From Micromonospora arida (GTDB lineage Bacteria > Actinomycetota > Actinomycetes > Mycobacteriales > Micromonosporaceae), in the NCBI RefSeq assembly GCF_003857035.1, contig NZ_QGSY01000164.1, positions 1 to 64,000 of the forward strand: 64,000 bases of DNA, read 5' to 3'. Each line of letters begins with the position of its first letter. Positions within the stretch are counted from its first letter, which is position 1. Under the pieces are notes generated by a model that saw only the letters and a list, made by a program, of their open reading frames with translations, was not told the origin of the DNA and made no database searches. Shown here piece by piece: positions 1-8,575 of the stretch. The translations under genes were made by a program, and so were the position numbers.

Positions 1-25
1 GGTCGAGCCGGCGCCGGTGGTTTGG

Positions 26-505
26 TTACGCCGTTGGTGCGGGGGTGGGGGTGGGGGCGAAGCCGACGGTGATCACCAGGTCGGCCATCCGGAGGGTCCG
101 CCAGATCGCCGATCCGTCGGCCGGCGCACCCAGGCCGTGGCGCCGCCACCAGGCCGCCACCGACACATCGGCCAACTTGCACCAGCATTCGGCCCGGGTC
201 CAGCGGGCCCAGAAGTCCGCCGTGCCGAACCGGCGGGCCAGCGCCGGGGGCACCGGGGCGTCGGCGCGCTCCGCGTCGACGGCCACCCGCCAGCCGGGCG
301 CCGGTGGGCCGTACCAGCCGACGCACCGTCCATCGTCGAGGTGACTGCGGGTCACCGCGTCGGCCATCGCGGCCGGCGACCCGATGCGCAGATGCTGCTC
401 GGCGGCGACGAGCAGCCCCGGCACCGGACGCGGCACGACCGCCCTGCCGTGCCGTGCTGGTCGCACCGGCAGGGGAACCGGCCGCAGGTCAGATGGCGGC
501 GGCAC
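26..505 (-). CDS. Sfp-like 4'-phosphopantetheinyl transferase
   Basis: A 159-residue protein that I read as a phosphopantetheinyl transferase, which would convert the nearby apo-ACP to its holo form using CoA. The family's metal-binding motif is visible as VAVDAER (D77, E79). A second motif, WTRAECWCK (W102, E106, K110), matches the W-x3-E-A-x3-K signature, and RSH near residue 53 fits the usual SH motif. The length is at the short end for the family. The GTG start lies 17 bases inside the end of the FabG-like gene, so the two are translationally coupled. It is the last gene of a leftward ACP-ligase-reductase set, and that context supports the assignment. Divergence at the motifs leaves room for an inactive homologue. 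Confidence 0.6.
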   Translation of the reverse strand: MPPPSDLRPVPLPVRPARHGRAVVPRPVPGLLVAAEQHLRIGSPAAMADAVTRSHLDDGRCVGWYGPPAPGWRVAVDAERADAPVPPALARRFGTADFWARWTRAECWCKLADVSVAAWWRRHGLGAPADGSAIWRTLRMADLVITVGFAPTPTPAPTA

Positions 506-1244
506 CGTCCACCACGATGACCTGGCCGTTGATGTTGGTGTGCTCCCGCAGCAGCATCCGCACGACCGGTGTGACCTCCACCGGCTCGGTCAGGTGACCG
601 GTCGGGGTGCGGCGCACGATCTGGTCGAGCTGGGTCGGACCGAGCACGGCGGACATCTCCGAGGCGAAGAACCCGGGCGCGACCGAGTTGACCAGCATCC
701 GGCCGCCCAGTTCGCGGGCGAGCGAGCGGGTGGCGGCGTCCATGCCGCCCTTGGTGGCCGAGTACGCGACGAGGCCGGGGAAACCGCGCTGCCCGCAGAT
801 CGAGGTGATGTTGACGATCCGCCCGCGCAGCCCCTTGGCGAGCATCCGGCGGATCACCAGCCGGGTCAGCTGTAGCGGGGCCGTCAGGTTGGTCTCGATG
901 ATCCGGGCGATGTCGCCGGCGGCGGTGTGGGCGTGCAGGGAGTCCTGCCCCATGGCGGCGTTGTTGACGATGCCGTCGATCGGGCCGAGGCGCTGTTCCA
1001 CCTCGCGGACGAAGCTCTGCGCGGCGCGCAGGTCGGTGACGTCCACGGAGCCGACGTGCAGCCGGTCGGGGTGCTCGGCGGCGAGCTTCTCCAACTCCGG
1101 GGTGATGGTGCGGGCGAACGCGGCCACGCGTACGCCCGCGTCGAGCAGGTCGGTGACGATGGCCAGGCCCAGGCCACGGGAACCGCCGGAGACGAGAACC
1201 ACGGAGCTGGGCGGGACGAGCTGGGTGTCGGCTGGCTCAGACAT
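489..1244 (-). CDS. FabG-like short-chain dehydrogenase/reductase
   Basis: A 251-residue classical SDR that should reduce a keto group with NAD(P)H. The cofactor loop SGGSRGLG is at residues 19-26, the NNAA motif at 94-97, and the catalytic S148, Y161 and K165 (YSATK) are present. It ends with a FabG-like C-terminus (NGQVIVVDGA). It overlaps the ligase stop by 8 bases and is itself overlapped by the phosphopantetheinyl transferase, so all four genes from the ACP onward are coupled. With an ACP next door, reduction of a 3-oxoacyl-ACP to 3-hydroxyacyl-ACP is the most natural role. That is inferred from context, because SDR substrates cannot be read from sequence. Confidence 0.8.
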   Translation of the reverse strand: MSEPADTQLVPPSSVVLVSGGSRGLGLAIVTDLLDAGVRVAAFARTITPELEKLAAEHPDRLHVGSVDVTDLRAAQSFVREVEQRLGPIDGIVNNAAMGQDSLHAHTAAGDIARIIETNLTAPLQLTRLVIRRMLAKGLRGRIVNITSICGQRGFPGLVAYSATKGGMDAATRSLARELGGRMLVNSVAPGFFASEMSAVLGPTQLDQIVRRTPTGHLTEPVEVTPVVRMLLREHTNINGQVIVVDGAAAI

Positions 1245-2517
1245 CGCTCTTCAGGGTCTCCTTGACGGGAATGTCGGTCAGGACGCGAATGCGGCGCGGC
1301 ACCGCGTGCTCAGGGAGCCGGTCGGCGCACCAGCGGACCAGCGCGGCCTCGTCCGGCACACCGGTGTCAGCGGCGGACGGGTCGGCAGCGGCGAGGACCA
1401 CCTCGGCGACCACCATCCGCCCGAGCACCGGGGCGCGGCGGCCGGTCACCCGGGCCCAGGCCACCGCCGGATGACCGGTGAGTACGCCGCGGACCACACC
1501 GGCGGAGACTTTGCTGCCACCGACGTTGATCTCGTCCGAGTCCAGTCGGCCGGTGATCAGCACCCGGCCGTCGAGCACCTGCACCCGGTCCCCGGTGCGG
1601 ATCGGGCCGGCGAGACCGGCGCCATGGTACGGGGAGGTGACCACCAGCTCGTCGTCGCGGATCGAGAGCGTCGGCCGGCCAGGGGTGTCCCGGTCCAGCC
1701 AGTCGACCGGGAACCCGGCCCGCCCGTCGTGCACCACAATGGACGCACCCGCCTCGGAGGACGCGTAGATCCAGGAGATCCGGGCGGTCGGGAAGACCTC
1801 CCGCAGCTGGTCCAGGATCGCCTGGTCCACTGGTTCCCCGCCGAGGGTGATCTGGCGCAGCGGCACCCGGGCCAGCGCCTCGGCGTCGCGGTAGAGGGTG
1901 CGCCGCCAGAAGGTCGGAGTGCCGGAGGCCGCGTCCACCCCATGGGTGGCTGCGACCGTGGGCCAGTCGTCCAACTCGTCGGGCTCGACCACCACCAGGT
2001 GCTGGCCGGGCTGGGTCAGCGACAGGGTGACGACCTGCCACCAGGCGTACGTGCCCGGTGCGTACGGGCAGAGCCAGGTCCGCTCAGGCTGGTCGGCCCG
2101 CACCGTGGTCAGCGTGTCGAGGGTGTGCCCGACCCGCTTCGGACGCCCGGTGGACCCCGAGGTCAGCAGCCAGAGCCGGCCGGGCTCGGCGGCTCGCGGC
2201 CGAACCGGTGCGCTCGGGTGGACGCCGTCGTCGTCGAGGACGCCGACGGTGAACCCGGCCGTCAGCAGCTCGGTGCGCATCACCGCGTCGACCCGACTCA
2301 CGGTGCTGAGCAGCAGTTCGGTGCCGTGCGCGGCGTGCTGCCGCGCCGCGGTGAGCGCGTGCACGGCCGAGCGGGCGAGCACCGCCGCCGGGTCGGGCAG
2401 GGTGGGCGTCGGCAGCGAACGCCAGGTCAGCGCGGCGCCACCGACGACGAGCCGGTTGTCGGCACCGGCTGGCTCCGGGCCGGCGGGGGTCAGGTGGCGT
2501 GACGTCGCGACGGTCAC
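1237..2517 (-). CDS. AMP-dependent acyl ligase (ANL family)
   Basis: A 426-residue adenylate-forming enzyme that would activate a carboxylic acid as acyl-AMP and load it on the adjacent ACP. The P-loop LLTSGSTGRPK is at 117-127. The acyl-site motif WIYASSEAG, the RTGD motif and the hinge region ITGRLDSDEINVGG follow, and a C-terminal KETLK supplies the likely catalytic lysine just before the stop. The protein is about 80-100 residues shorter than typical family members at the N-terminus, as in small MenE- or DltA-like ligases, and lacks a long C-terminal extension. The GTG start overlaps the ACP stop as GTGA. Chain length and type of acyl substrate cannot be told from the sequence. Confidence 0.85.
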   Translation of the reverse strand: MTVATSRHLTPAGPEPAGADNRLVVGGAALTWRSLPTPTLPDPAAVLARSAVHALTAARQHAAHGTELLLSTVSRVDAVMRTELLTAGFTVGVLDDDGVHPSAPVRPRAAEPGRLWLLTSGSTGRPKRVGHTLDTLTTVRADQPERTWLCPYAPGTYAWWQVVTLSLTQPGQHLVVVEPDELDDWPTVAATHGVDAASGTPTFWRRTLYRDAEALARVPLRQITLGGEPVDQAILDQLREVFPTARISWIYASSEAGASIVVHDGRAGFPVDWLDRDTPGRPTLSIRDDELVVTSPYHGAGLAGPIRTGDRVQVLDGRVLITGRLDSDEINVGGSKVSAGVVRGVLTGHPAVAWARVTGRRAPVLGRMVVAEVVLAAADPSAADTGVPDEAALVRWCADRLPEHAVPRRIRVLTDIPVKETLKSDV

Positions 2518-2765
2518 TGGTGTTGAAGCTCGACGAGGAAGTCGAGGACGTCCCCGACGGTGGCGATGCGACGCAGCCCGGGGGCGTCGAAGTTGAGCTC
2601 CTCCCCCGTCTCGTCCTCCACCCGCAGGGCCAGCTCGGAGAAGTCGAGCGACCGGAAGCCGATCTCCCGCAACTGCGCCGCGTCGTCCGCGGGCAGCTCC
2701 TTGTCCTGATTCTTCAGCACCTGAGCCATGAGGTCGCGGATCTGCGCGCGACTCAATTCGTTCAT
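2514..2765 (-). CDS. Acyl carrier protein
   Basis: An 83-residue acidic acyl carrier protein. S39 in the FRSLDFSEL motif is the predicted phosphopantetheine site, in the usual helix-2 position (DSLD-like, here RSLD). The start chosen is the ATG at 2765. An upstream in-frame start at 2795 would add ten residues, but it lies upstream of a good -10 box. It is the first gene of the coupled leftward set ACP-ligase-reductase-phosphopantetheinyl transferase. It sits back to back with a GNAT acyltransferase, which suggests that the acyl group it carries is passed to a sugar amine rather than to a fatty acid or polyketide. Confidence 0.9.
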   Translation of the reverse strand: MNELSRAQIRDLMAQVLKNQDKELPADDAAQLREIGFRSLDFSELALRVEDETGEELNFDAPGLRRIATVGDVLDFLVELQHQ

Positions 2766-2772
2766 GCGCCGC

Positions 2773-2778
2773 AGTCTA
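2773..2778 (-). promoter_or_regulatory. -10 box for leaderless ACP operon
   Basis: TAGACT on the minus strand lies 7 bases upstream of the ACP ATG. This is the spacing of actinobacterial leaderless promoters, where transcription begins at the start codon. I see no Shine-Dalgarno sequence before this ATG and no clear -35 box. Confidence 0.45.
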
Positions 2779-2865
2779 CAACCCAACGAATGCATATCTG
2801 ATTTCCCGGTAGGCCCGGGTAAGGTGCCGGAACCCGATGTGAACGGCTAGGAAAGCGAGACGCAG

Positions 2866-3375
2866 GTGCTGCGCGAAGCGACGACGGACGACGTTCATCT
2901 GATGTTGTCCTGGCGTAATCAGGAAACCAATCGGCAGGTCAGCAAGACCAGTCACGAGATCACCGCCGAGGAGCACGCCCGGTGGTGGTCGGCGGTCCGC
3001 GGCGACCCGTCGCGGCGAGTGCTGGTGTACGTCCGCGACGACCGGCCCTGCGGTGTGGTCACCTTCTTCGACCTGCGATTGGACGGCCCCCGTACCGGGG
3101 CGTGGGGCTTCTATCTCGACGCCGACGGGCTGGACGGGCGGGGCGAGACACTGCCGGCCTGGCTGGGGGTCATGCGGGAGGCCGTCGAGTACGCCTTCGA
3201 CGGGCTGCACCTGGACCGACTCGATGGGGAGGTGCTCGGCCACAATACCGTCGTACGACAGATGAACCGGCGTTTCCGATTCGTCGAGGGAACCCCGCGA
3301 CAGGAGCTGTCCGATGGCCGGGAAATCACCGTCATCCCGATTTCCCTGGCTCGGGCAGACCGCCGCCAACGCTGA
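2866..3375 (+). CDS. PseH-like GNAT sugar N-acyltransferase
   Basis: A 169-residue GNAT-fold acyltransferase. Near the N-terminus it has the SWRNQE motif (WRN) that is typical of PseH-type enzymes. A central beta-strand block (CGVVTFFDL) follows, and a C-terminal part ends in MNRRFRFVEG, the family's usual 'N..a...Y.k.GF' region. PseH N-acetylates C4 of the UDP-4-amino-6-deoxy sugar made by PseB and PseC. Here the acyl donor may come from the divergent ACP operon instead of, or as well as, acetyl-CoA; that is inference. The GTG start has AGGAAAG about 10 bases upstream. The gene is separated from pseB by a convergent membrane glycosyltransferase gene. Confidence 0.75.
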   Translation: MLREATTDDVHLMLSWRNQETNRQVSKTSHEITAEEHARWWSAVRGDPSRRVLVYVRDDRPCGVVTFFDLRLDGPRTGAWGFYLDADGLDGRGETLPAWLGVMREAVEYAFDGLHLDRLDGEVLGHNTVVRQMNRRFRFVEGTPRQELSDGREITVIPISLARADRRQR

Positions 3376-3427
3376 TTGCCGGACCCTTTTCCGCGATGGA
3401 CAGGAAGCATTAATCGGCCGTGCTCCC

Positions 3428-3464
3428 GGTGGACATCCGCCGTTCACGAATAGCGGAGTCCACC
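3428..3464. terminator. Bidirectional hairpin between convergent genes
   Basis: GGTGGACATCCGC pairs with GCGGAGTCCACC, with one bulged A and a loop of about 12 bases. It sits between the convergent GNAT and glycosyltransferase genes and has no T-tract, as is usual in actinomycetes. Confidence 0.55.
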
Positions 3465-3477
3465 GAAGCGCGGTGGG

Positions 3478-5214
3478 TCAGGCCCGCCGCCAGGCGGCCC
3501 AGTGCTGCTCCGGGTTGCCGCCGAGTCGGACGAAGCCGTACGCCGCGCCGTCCCAGTCGTCGACCTGCCCCGGTGCCCAGCGGGCGAACACGACCTGCGC
3601 CGCGGCCGGCGGCTGCCTGTCGCCGAACCACCGGACGTCGGCCCAGGTCACCTGGTGGCTGAGGTTGAACCGGAGGGTGTAGTGCACGTCGGTCGACGCC
3701 CACACCCGCTCGCCGGGGCGTACGCCGACGTCGGCCACCCGGGGCGTCGGCGCGGTGCTCGCGGCGGTCGGTAGCACGATTCGTTGGTCGATCACGTGCA
3801 TCGTGACGAGGTTGACCACCACGACGGCGCCGAGGACGGGCAGCCGCAGGCGGGGCACCCGGACCGTGGCGACGAGCAGCACGCAGCCGGCGATGCCGAC
3901 CAGCGACCCGACCACCGGTCTCAGCTCCCGCCAGCCCTCGGTCAACGCCGCCAGGTCCGGTGCGCTGAACCCGCCGTAGCGCAACCGGTGGCCCTGGCTG
4001 GCCACGTACGCGAGTCGGGCCGCGACCAGCGCGCCGCCACCGATCAGCAGCGCCACCGCGACCGCCGCCCGGCGCAGCACCACCCGCCAGCCGGCGGTGA
4101 ACAGCACCCCCAGCCCGACCAGCAGCCAGAGCGGCGCCAGCATCTGCACGTAGCGGCCGTAGATCGCGTCCAGCGGCTTGCCGGTGATGCCGGACAGGAT
4201 CACCGACGCGCCGCCGGCCACCCCGACGGTCACCACCAGCGCCACGCCCATCGTCCAGCGGGCCGCGTCGCCGTGCCGTGGGCGCCACAGCTCGCGCACC
4301 GCGCCGGCCCAGGCCACCCCGGCCATTCCGAACGTGATCACCACGAGGTACCAGAGCTGGGTGGTGACCGCGGCGCTCACCCGGACCATCCCCTGGGCGG
4401 AGGTGACCGCCTCGAACGTGCCGCCGCCGGGGGTGCTGCCGAGCAGGTAGACCTTGCCGCCGAGGTAGCGGATGGCGGCCTCGTTGACGAGCGCCATGGC
4501 GAGCACCGGCAGCATCGCCGCGAGCACCACAGGCGGGCTGATTCGGCGGCGGACGAACAGCAGCAGCACCAGCCCGGCGTGCACGGCCACGATCACCAGA
4601 CCGCGGGAGTGCAGCAGGTGGAACCCGCCGACCAGCAGGCCCACGGTGGCGGCGGCGAGCGGGCCGGGCCGGGTGATCCAGCGGTGCACGGCGAGCAGCC
4701 AGGCGACGACAAGCGGCGCCATCACCGCGTCGATCATGGCGATGCCCGCGTAGAAGGCGGTGGCCGGCAGGGTCGCCGCCGCGACCGCGGCGAGCAGCGC
4801 GTACGAGCGGCGCAGCTGGAACAGGCGGCGACCGAACAGGTACGCCAGCGGCAGCAGCGTCGAATTCACCATCGCGTTGATCAGCTGGACGATCCGGTAG
4901 CTGTCGGTGAAGTCCCGGTCCCCGAGGAACGCCGGCGAGATCAGCATCGGGTAGCCGACCCGGCGCAGCAGGTCGTTCTCGCTGCTGAAGCCCCCCGGGC
5001 CGCCGGCCAACGCGCGGGCGGTGTTCAGGTAACTGTCCTCGTCGGTGTGCGCGATGGGCAGCACGATGTGCCGGGACCACCACATCCGCCAGGCCACGCT
5101 GAGCACCCAGCCGACGACCAGCAGCAGCGGCACCAGCCAACGTCGGGCGGCGGGGCCACTCGGTGTCTCGGCCACCACCACCGGCCGTTCGATCACGTCA
5201 CTACCGGGTGCCAT
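3478..5214 (-). CDS. Integral-membrane glycosyltransferase (GT-C/PMT-like)
   Basis: A 578-residue, very hydrophobic protein with roughly 11-13 membrane segments, starting near residue 27. In the first outside loop it has an acidic motif, AHTDEDSYLNTA, with adjacent D/E residues as in GT39/GT83-type GT-C enzymes, which take sugars from polyprenyl-phosphate carriers. A soluble C-terminal part of about 120 residues follows the last helix. The ATG is preceded by GGAGG. The gene points away from pseB and is embedded in the nonulosonate cluster, so it may decorate the wall glycopolymer that carries the sugar. Donor and acceptor are unknown. Confidence 0.7.
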   Translation of the reverse strand: MAPGSDVIERPVVVAETPSGPAARRWLVPLLLVVGWVLSVAWRMWWSRHIVLPIAHTDEDSYLNTARALAGGPGGFSSENDLLRRVGYPMLISPAFLGDRDFTDSYRIVQLINAMVNSTLLPLAYLFGRRLFQLRRSYALLAAVAAATLPATAFYAGIAMIDAVMAPLVVAWLLAVHRWITRPGPLAAATVGLLVGGFHLLHSRGLVIVAVHAGLVLLLFVRRRISPPVVLAAMLPVLAMALVNEAAIRYLGGKVYLLGSTPGGGTFEAVTSAQGMVRVSAAVTTQLWYLVVITFGMAGVAWAGAVRELWRPRHGDAARWTMGVALVVTVGVAGGASVILSGITGKPLDAIYGRYVQMLAPLWLLVGLGVLFTAGWRVVLRRAAVAVALLIGGGALVAARLAYVASQGHRLRYGGFSAPDLAALTEGWRELRPVVGSLVGIAGCVLLVATVRVPRLRLPVLGAVVVVNLVTMHVIDQRIVLPTAASTAPTPRVADVGVRPGERVWASTDVHYTLRFNLSHQVTWADVRWFGDRQPPAAAQVVFARWAPGQVDDWDGAAYGFVRLGGNPEQHWAAWRRA

Positions 5215-5578
5215 GAACGCCTCCAGAATTGCCGGCCGGACCGGCCCGCGCTGATCCGACAGGCCCGTCGACCGGCGTCGGTGACGCCCGGGGATGGCCC
5301 GCTCGCACGAGCCGGTGTGGATGTCGGGTGAACGTGGGACCCGGCTGCGCGCCGGGCCGCCGGGTCGTTCGCGCGGTCACTGTAGCGGCCCGATCCGGCC
5401 AGGTCAGCCCACATTCGGGGCGGTCGGAAGTGTTCGCCTACGCGGTGTTCGGCATTCACGGGAGCAGAGGTTGTGGTTCACCCGCGAGCGCCGGGGAGTT
5501 AACCCGCCATGGCTAGCGTGTCACCCCGGTCGGCCGGCCCAGGGCGGCTCGTTCATCCACGAACACGGGAGCACCACA
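5215..5578. other. Divergent intergenic region
   Basis: This 364-base stretch lies between the leftward glycosyltransferase and the rightward pse operon. It holds a good minus-strand promoter (5379-5407). On the plus strand there is a lone TAGCGT (5514-5519), about 60 bases before pseB, without a convincing -35 box. I see no gene in it. Confidence 0.5.
5379..5407 (-). promoter_or_regulatory. Promoter for membrane glycosyltransferase gene
   Basis: On the minus strand a CTGACC -35 box (5402-5407) is separated by exactly 17 bases from a TACAGT -10 box (5379-5384). Transcription would start near 5372 and give a leader of about 155 bases. Confidence 0.5.
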
Positions 5579-6562
5579 TTGAGTGAGTTGAATGGATCGT
5601 CCATTCTGATCACCGGGGGAACTGGTTCCTTCGGCAGGACGTTCCTCCGGCACATCCTCAACGAGGCCGACCCCGCCCGCGTGGTGGTGTTCTCCCGCGA
5701 CGAGCTCAAGCAGTACGAGCTGCGCCAGCAACTCGGCGACGACCCGCGGCTGCGCTGGTTCATCGGCGACATCCGGGACCGGCACCGCCTCACCCGGGCC
5801 ATGCACGGCGTCGACCACGTGGTGCACGCCGCCGCGCTGAAGCAGGTGGACACCGCGGAATACAACCCCTCGGAGTACATCGCCACCAACATCACCGGCT
5901 CGCAGCACGTCGTCGACGCGGCGATCGAGGCCGGCGTCAGGAAGGTCATCGCGCTCTCCACCGACAAGGCGTCCAGCCCGATCAACCTGTACGGCGCGAC
6001 GAAGCTGGTCGGCGACAAGCTGTTCGTCTCGGCCAACCACTACGCCGCCCAGCACCCCACCCGGTTCGCCGTGGTGCGCTACGGCAACGTGGTGGGCAGC
6101 CGCGGCTCGGTGGTCCCGCTGTTCCGCCGGCTGGCCGCCGAGGGCAAGAGCCTGCCGATCACCGACAAGCGGATGACCCGCTTCTGGATCACCCTGGACC
6201 AGGCCGTGCAGTTCGTCATGGACTCGTTCGACCAGATGCAGGGCGGCGAACTGTTCGTGCCGCGTATCCCGAGCATGCGCATCCTCGACCTGGTCGAGGC
6301 CGTGGCCCCGGACGCCACCACCCACGAGGTCGGAATCCGGCCGGGCGAAAAGCTGCACGAGGAGATGATCGCGCCCGACGACAGCCGGCGGACGCTGCGC
6401 GCCGACGGCCGGTTCATCGTCCAGCCCACCATCGCCACCTGGGGCTACCAGCCGCCGGCCGACTGCGACCCGGTGCCGGACGGCTTCGCCTACCAGTCCG
6501 ACACCAACGACGAGTGGCTCACCGTCGAGCAGTTGCGCGACATGCTCGGCATCAACGGATGA
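5579..6562 (+). CDS. pseB: UDP-GlcNAc 4,6-dehydratase, inverting (PseB)
   Basis: A 327-residue extended SDR. It catalyses the first step of pseudaminic acid synthesis: UDP-GlcNAc is oxidised, dehydrated and C5-inverted to the UDP-4-keto-6-deoxy-AltNAc sugar. The Rossmann loop TGGTGSFG is at 12-19. FSRDELKQYE and the catalytic block STDKASSPINLYGATK match PseB. The start chosen is the TTG at 5579, with GGGAG seven bases upstream and the length typical for PseB. The open frame extends further up to 5294, but that part has no family resemblance. The stop overlaps the pseC start as ATGA. Confidence 0.92.
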   Translation: MSELNGSSILITGGTGSFGRTFLRHILNEADPARVVVFSRDELKQYELRQQLGDDPRLRWFIGDIRDRHRLTRAMHGVDHVVHAAALKQVDTAEYNPSEYIATNITGSQHVVDAAIEAGVRKVIALSTDKASSPINLYGATKLVGDKLFVSANHYAAQHPTRFAVVRYGNVVGSRGSVVPLFRRLAAEGKSLPITDKRMTRFWITLDQAVQFVMDSFDQMQGGELFVPRIPSMRILDLVEAVAPDATTHEVGIRPGEKLHEEMIAPDDSRRTLRADGRFIVQPTIATWGYQPPADCDPVPDGFAYQSDTNDEWLTVEQLRDMLGING

Positions 6563-7716
6563 CGGGGATGCTCCCGTACGGCCGGCAGTCGATCAGCGAG
6601 GACGACATCGCGGCCGTCGCCGACGTGCTGCGCGGCGACTGGCTCACCACCGGTCCGCAGGTCGACGCCTTCGAGGCCGACCTCGCCCGGTGGACCGGCG
6701 GAGTCGGTGTCGCCGCCGTCTCCAACGGCACCGCGGCGCTGCACGTGGCGTACGCGGCGGCCGGGGTGGGGCCGGGCGACGAGGTGGTCGTTTCGCCGAT
6801 GACCTTCGTGGCGACCGCCAGCAGCGCAGTCGCCCTCGGCGCGAAGATCGTCTTTGCCGATGTCGACGACGAGACGTTCTGCCTCGACCCGGCGGCGGCC
6901 GCCGCCGCGGTCACCTCGCGGACGGCTGTCGTCGCCGCTGTCGACTATGCCGGCCACCCCGCCGACTACGACGCGCTGCGCAAGTCGGTCGACGGCAGCG
7001 ACGCGCTGCTGCTCGCCGACGCGGCGCACTCGATCGGCGGGACGTACCGAGGTCGGCCGGTCGGTTCGCTCGCCGACCTGACCACGTTCTCGTTCTTCCC
7101 CACGAAGAACCTGACCACCGCCGAGGGTGGCGCCGTCGCGGCGCTGGACCCGGAGATCCTGAAGCGGGCCCGCCGGTTCCGCGGCGTCGGCGTGGTCCGC
7201 GACCGCGACGACCTGCGTTTCCCGGACGAGGGCGGCTGGCACCAGGAGGTGCACGAGTTCGGGCTGAACTACCGACTGCCGGACGTGCTCTGTGCCCTGG
7301 GCCGCAGCCAACTGCGTCGGCTCGGCGCGTTCACCGCCCGCCGCAGCGCCCTGGTCGCCCGCTACGACGAGGCGCTGGCCGACCTGGACGGCGTGCTGCC
7401 GCCCAACCGCAGGTCGTGGGCCGACCCGGCCTGGCACCTCTACCCGATCCGGGTGCTCGACGGGCGTCGCCGCGAGGTGTACGACCGGATGCGCGCCGCC
7501 GGCATCGGCGTCCAGGTCAACTACGTCCCGGTGCACTGGCACCCGGCCTTCGCCGACCTGGGCTACCGGCGCGGGTCCTGCCCGGTGGCCGAGTCGTTCT
7601 ACTCCCAGCAGCTGTCGCTGCCGCTGTACCCGGGGCTCAGCGACGCCGACCAGGACCGCGTCATCGACGCGCTGACCGCCGCGGTGCGGGGCAGCTCGGT
7701 GCGTTCCGCCGCCTGA
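6559..7716 (+). CDS. pseC: PLP-dependent aminotransferase (PseC)
   Basis: A 385-residue DegT/DnrJ/EryC1-family sugar aminotransferase. It transfers an amino group from glutamate to C4 of the keto sugar made by PseB. The PLP-binding lysine is in FFPTKNLTTAEGG, the sugar-nucleotide start LPYGRQSISEDD matches PseC, and the ADAAHSIGG block holds the cofactor-contacting aspartate. The ATG at 6559 overlaps the pseB stop, which fixes the start. Its product would be the substrate for the PseH-like GNAT at 2.9 kb. A related sugar aminotransferase could look alike, but pairing with pseB makes PseC the best reading. Confidence 0.9.
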   Translation: MTGMLPYGRQSISEDDIAAVADVLRGDWLTTGPQVDAFEADLARWTGGVGVAAVSNGTAALHVAYAAAGVGPGDEVVVSPMTFVATASSAVALGAKIVFADVDDETFCLDPAAAAAAVTSRTAVVAAVDYAGHPADYDALRKSVDGSDALLLADAAHSIGGTYRGRPVGSLADLTTFSFFPTKNLTTAEGGAVAALDPEILKRARRFRGVGVVRDRDDLRFPDEGGWHQEVHEFGLNYRLPDVLCALGRSQLRRLGAFTARRSALVARYDEALADLDGVLPPNRRSWADPAWHLYPIRVLDGRRREVYDRMRAAGIGVQVNYVPVHWHPAFADLGYRRGSCPVAESFYSQQLSLPLYPGLSDADQDRVIDALTAAVRGSSVRSAA

Positions 7717-7726
7717 TGGGAACCTG

Positions 7727-8575
7727 ATGCACCACGCCAACCACTTCTACGGCCACGCCCACGTGCTGGCCCGCTACGCGGGCCTCGGCGACCGGCACCC
7801 ACCCCGGATCAGCGGGTACGTGCAGCACGGCTGGAACATCGGTGACGGCCTGGCCCCCGGCCACCCGTACGCCGACCGCACCCCCAGCCTGCTCTGGTCG
7901 GAGCAGACCCGCCGTCGGGCCTGGTCGGTGGGGCGACGCAACGTGGTCGTCATCGGCGCGCCGTTCGTCTACCTGCAGGCTCTGCGCCCCGACGAACCAC
8001 CGGCCGAGGAGCGGGAGGGCACCATCTGGTACCCGTTCCACGGCTGGGAGGGACAACACGTCAAGGGCGACCACCGCAAACTGATCGCCCTCATCCAGGA
8101 CACCGAGCCCGGCCCGGTCACGGTCTGCCTCTACTGGCACGAGTACCGGATGCGCAACGTGCGCCGGCTCTACGAGCGCGCCGGGTTCCGGGTGATCTGC
8201 CACGGCTACCGGGGACACTGGTGGAAGGACACCGACCCCGAGTTCCTCGACCGGCAGCTCACCGAGCTGCGCCGTCACCGCCGAGTGGCGTCCAACCGGC
8301 TGACCAGCGCGATCTTCTACGGCATCGCGGCGGGGTGCGAGCCCGCGGTCTACGGCGACCCGATGATCCTGTCCAACGAGGACCCGACCTTCGGCGGCAC
8401 CGCCCGGATCCGACGGCAGTGGCCGCAGCTGCACGGCACCAGTGTCGACCTGCCCACCGCGGTCGAGATCGCCCGCGCCGAGCTGGGCACCGACCACCGC
8501 TGCACGCCGGCCGAGCTCCGCGAGCTGCTCGGTTGGGCGCACCTCCAGGAGGAAGAGGAAGACCGTGACGACTGA
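7727..8575 (+). CDS. Putative GT-B-like surface-sugar transferase
   Basis: A 282-residue soluble protein without a confident family match. The N-terminal half holds YVQHGWN, then SEQTRR and VVVIGAPFVYL. The C-terminal half holds CLYWHEY, VICHGYRGH and a block RVASNRLTSAIFYGIAAG followed by VYGDP. This alternation resembles GT-B transferases of the polysialyl/Kdo type, where the last block would bind the CMP- or nucleotide-sugar. It starts 10 bases after pseC, and its stop overlaps the next gene by 11 bases, so it belongs to the operon. I infer that it attaches the finished nonulosonic acid to a carrier, but this is untested. Confidence 0.5.
   Translation: MHHANHFYGHAHVLARYAGLGDRHPPRISGYVQHGWNIGDGLAPGHPYADRTPSLLWSEQTRRRAWSVGRRNVVVIGAPFVYLQALRPDEPPAEEREGTIWYPFHGWEGQHVKGDHRKLIALIQDTEPGPVTVCLYWHEYRMRNVRRLYERAGFRVICHGYRGHWWKDTDPEFLDRQLTELRRHRRVASNRLTSAIFYGIAAGCEPAVYGDPMILSNEDPTFGGTARIRRQWPQLHGTSVDLPTAVEIARAELGTDHRCTPAELRELLGWAHLQEEEEDRDD

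Noticed and set aside
607-2502. 631-residue open frame on the plus strand
   Set aside because: Antisense to the FabG-like and ligase genes, which have clear motifs; the translation is arginine/proline-rich with no domain. High GC keeps antisense frames open.
3784-5331. 515-residue plus-strand open frame rich in His, Gln, Asp and Arg
   Set aside because: Mirror of the membrane glycosyltransferase gene; composition is that of antisense hydrophobic codons.
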